A stretch of 7,356 nt of DNA from Methanobacteriota archaeon (GTDB taxonomy: Archaea; Thermoplasmatota; Poseidoniia; Poseidoniales; Poseidoniaceae). The notes below the pieces were generated by a model, which saw only the letters and a list, made by a program, of their open reading frames with translations, did no database searches and was not told the origin of the DNA. The number at the start of each line of letters is the position of its first letter. The stretch's first letter is position 1. The position numbers and the translations under genes were made by a program. Below are positions 6,310 to 7,356 of this stretch, one piece after another. The stretch covers positions 253 to 7,608 of the forward strand of contig PAWY01000028.1 in the NCBI GenBank assembly GCA_002714305.1. The letters run 5' to 3'.

Positions 6310-6732
6310 ATGTTTCCCGATGGGTTGATCCATCGTTCTCCGCAAGAACGCGTTCGGTATGCCGAGATTTTGGTGTTCATTGCAGCAGCGGATGGGGAAT
6401 TGGTCCGTGAGGAAATCGCCATGATCGAAGCCATGATGGGTCGGGCCATGATTCACCCCGAATCAAGGATCACCGTACGTGGAGGATTTGAACAACCCAT
6501 CCCACTTGAGCAATCCTTGGCCGACCTTGACTCAACCTTTGCTCAACTCATCCTCAGGGACGCTGCTTTGGTGGCGGCGGTGGACGGAGATTACGATCGC
6601 AAGGAATTGACGGCCCTCCGAAAGATTGCCAAAGCGGCAGACGTCAGCCCGAAACAACTCTCGCAGTTGCTTGATTGGGTGAAGGAAGGGTGGCATTGGT
6701 TTGAACAAGCCAGTGTTTTTTTGGCCGAGTAA
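6310..6732 (+). CDS. TerB-like helical protein (second of two tandem paralogues)
   Basis: This 140-residue protein aligns with its upstream neighbour along its whole length without gaps; I count about 49 identical positions of 140. Conserved between the two are the acidic sites AADGEL..EE (26-35, D28, E30, E35) and VDGDYDRKEL (91-100, with D92, D96, E99), and the tail LLxWxxxGxxW. Only this copy has the full ADG form in both repeats, and the first copy has DNE instead of DGE in repeat one. So the metal sites may differ. The protein is cytoplasmic and helical. The pair arose by duplication and then diverged, which suggests a heterodimer or two specialised roles. Its end is T-rich. The next gene on the strand starts about 70 bases on. 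Confidence 0.75.
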   Translation: MFPDGLIHRSPQERVRYAEILVFIAAADGELVREEIAMIEAMMGRAMIHPESRITVRGGFEQPIPLEQSLADLDSTFAQLILRDAALVAAVDGDYDRKELTALRKIAKAADVSPKQLSQLLDWVKEGWHWFEQASVFLAE

Positions 6733-6743
6733 CGGGCGTTTTT
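6716..6743 (+). terminator. Possible T-tract termination site
   Basis: Seven T's at 6716-6722, inside the last codons of the second TerB-like gene, are followed by five T's at 6739-6743. T-runs like these can end archaeal transcripts. There is no stable hairpin before them, so a bacterial intrinsic terminator is unlikely. The next gene is on the same strand, so readthrough is equally possible. Confidence 0.25.
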
Positions 6744-6805
6744 CATCTTCTCGTTGAGAGACATCTTCAAAGAGAGAAAGCCGTCCCGTCGGTTTGGTGG
6801 GGACA

Positions 6806-7356
6806 TTGCAAAACGGGGTTAGTGGATGGTATGCACGATTGGACCGATGCCTTGACAACCGCGAACAACAAATTGAGATTTGGCTCACCACATGGGAAAA
6901 ATCCCTCAAAACCTTCCAGCCCATTGCCGCGTTGCTCCCCGAAGACTGGCCAACTCTACCAGCCAACCTTTTGACTGACCCAGGCCATGTGCTTGACCAC
7001 CTTCTCGCTCGGCATGACGCTGAGTCCGATGGTCGCTCCCCACGAGGCGCCCACCCCACTCCACCCCGCTTGGCGGACGCGGTCATTTGTTCTGAAATGA
7101 AGGACAACATGGTGAACCCAAAAAAGCCTGTTCAGCAGTCCAATTTTCTCATCAGCAACCTCCCTCCTGGCTTCCGACAGCACGTTGAGCAACTCAATTT
7201 GCCAAAGGCAACCCAAGACAGTGAGGTGGACGATGAAGCTGAACAACAAGCCGTCGATGCCAACAAGCGTACGTTGAGTGGTATACCGTTGCCGGTTGCC
7301 GACACGGCGGCAGGAGGAGGGTTGTTCCATGCGCGCCTCATCCGACGTCATGCCGA
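6806..7356 (+). CDS. Unknown protein, 5' part (cut by right edge)
   Basis: A frame with no stop runs from a TGA at about 6753 to the window edge, giving at least 183 codons from the TTG at 6806. In-frame GTG 6797 and TTG 6794 are alternatives, and GGTGGGG at 6797-6803, close ahead of TTG 6806, could act as a ribosome-binding site. Residues 1-50 are helical and Trp-rich (GWYARLD, IEIWLTTWEKSLK). A middle part is rich in His, Pro and Arg, and the region at about 140-150 is acidic. No signal peptide, membrane helix or known motif is visible. I prefer this frame to the minus-strand frames over the same DNA, because their products look unlike proteins and it continues the direction of the TerB-like pair. 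Function unknown; start uncertain. Confidence 0.6.
   Translation, partial: MQNGVSGWYARLDRCLDNREQQIEIWLTTWEKSLKTFQPIAALLPEDWPTLPANLLTDPGHVLDHLLARHDAESDGRSPRGAHPTPPRLADAVICSEMKDNMVNPKKPVQQSNFLISNLPPGFRQHVEQLNLPKATQDSEVDDEAEQQAVDANKRTLSGIPLPVADTAAGGGLFHARLIRRHA

Noticed and set aside
5875..6456. Minus-strand frame of 193 codons across the TerB-like genes.
   Set aside because: It spans two genes with clear mutual homology on the plus strand; its product is a His- and Phe-rich shadow.
6716..6743. Bacterial-type intrinsic terminator at the T-runs.
   Set aside because: No stable stem precedes either T-run; kept only as a low-confidence T-tract site.
6956..7351. Minus-strand frame of 131 codons at the right end.
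   Set aside because: Its product shows no motif and looks like a shadow, while the plus-strand frame is longer, open to the edge, and follows the neighbouring genes' direction.
1..7356. CRISPR arrays, tRNA genes, IS elements, long direct or inverted repeats.
   Set aside because: None seen by eye on either strand; the DNA is almost fully accounted for by coding frames.

Overview
The window is a densely coded piece of a prokaryotic chromosome. I count 13 protein genes, two of which run off the window edges, and no tRNA, rRNA, CRISPR array or insertion sequence. Gaps are short, neighbouring genes overlap or nearly touch, and alternative starts (GTG, TTG) occur. Some starts have GGTG/GAGGT-type Shine-Dalgarno sequences and others have none. 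I cannot name the organism. By eye, base composition is slightly above half G+C. Mixed leadered and leaderless starts, the lack of bacterial -35/-10 boxes and the gene content would fit a planktonic archaeon such as Marine Group II (Thermoplasmatota), but that is a low-confidence inference and a bacterium is not excluded.

Layout. (1) 1-461, minus strand: the N-terminal 153 codons of an isopropylmalate/isocitrate dehydrogenase family enzyme, cut by the left edge. (2) 630-3010, plus strand: four consecutive genes I do not recognise. They are a soluble acidic protein with a possible C-terminal winged helix, a membrane-anchored coiled-coil protein, a small two-helix membrane protein, and a two-helix membrane protein with a cytoplasmic helical tail. 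They look like one operon and perhaps one membrane complex. (3) 3046-5074, plus strand: a sugar-nucleotide block. It holds an NTP:sugar-1-phosphate nucleotidyltransferase, a UDP-glucose dehydrogenase-like enzyme lacking the family's C-terminal domain, and a GtrA-family membrane protein that overlaps it. Together they suggest making an NDP-hexuronic acid and using lipid-linked sugar for surface glycans. (4) 5037-5776, minus strand: a glutaredoxin followed by a DUF2237 protein, convergent with and overlapping the GtrA gene. (5) 5872-6732, plus strand: two tandem TerB-like paralogues, about 35% identical by hand count and alignable almost without gaps. (6) 6806-7356, plus strand: the 5' part of an unknown gene, open to the right edge.

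The divergent gaps at 462-629 and 5777-5871 are the natural places for promoters, but I see no convincing TATA or -10/-35 element in either. No stretch longer than 300 bases lacks a gene. The least explained parts are the four-gene membrane cluster, the short dehydrogenase, and the TerB pair with its unknown downstream neighbour.
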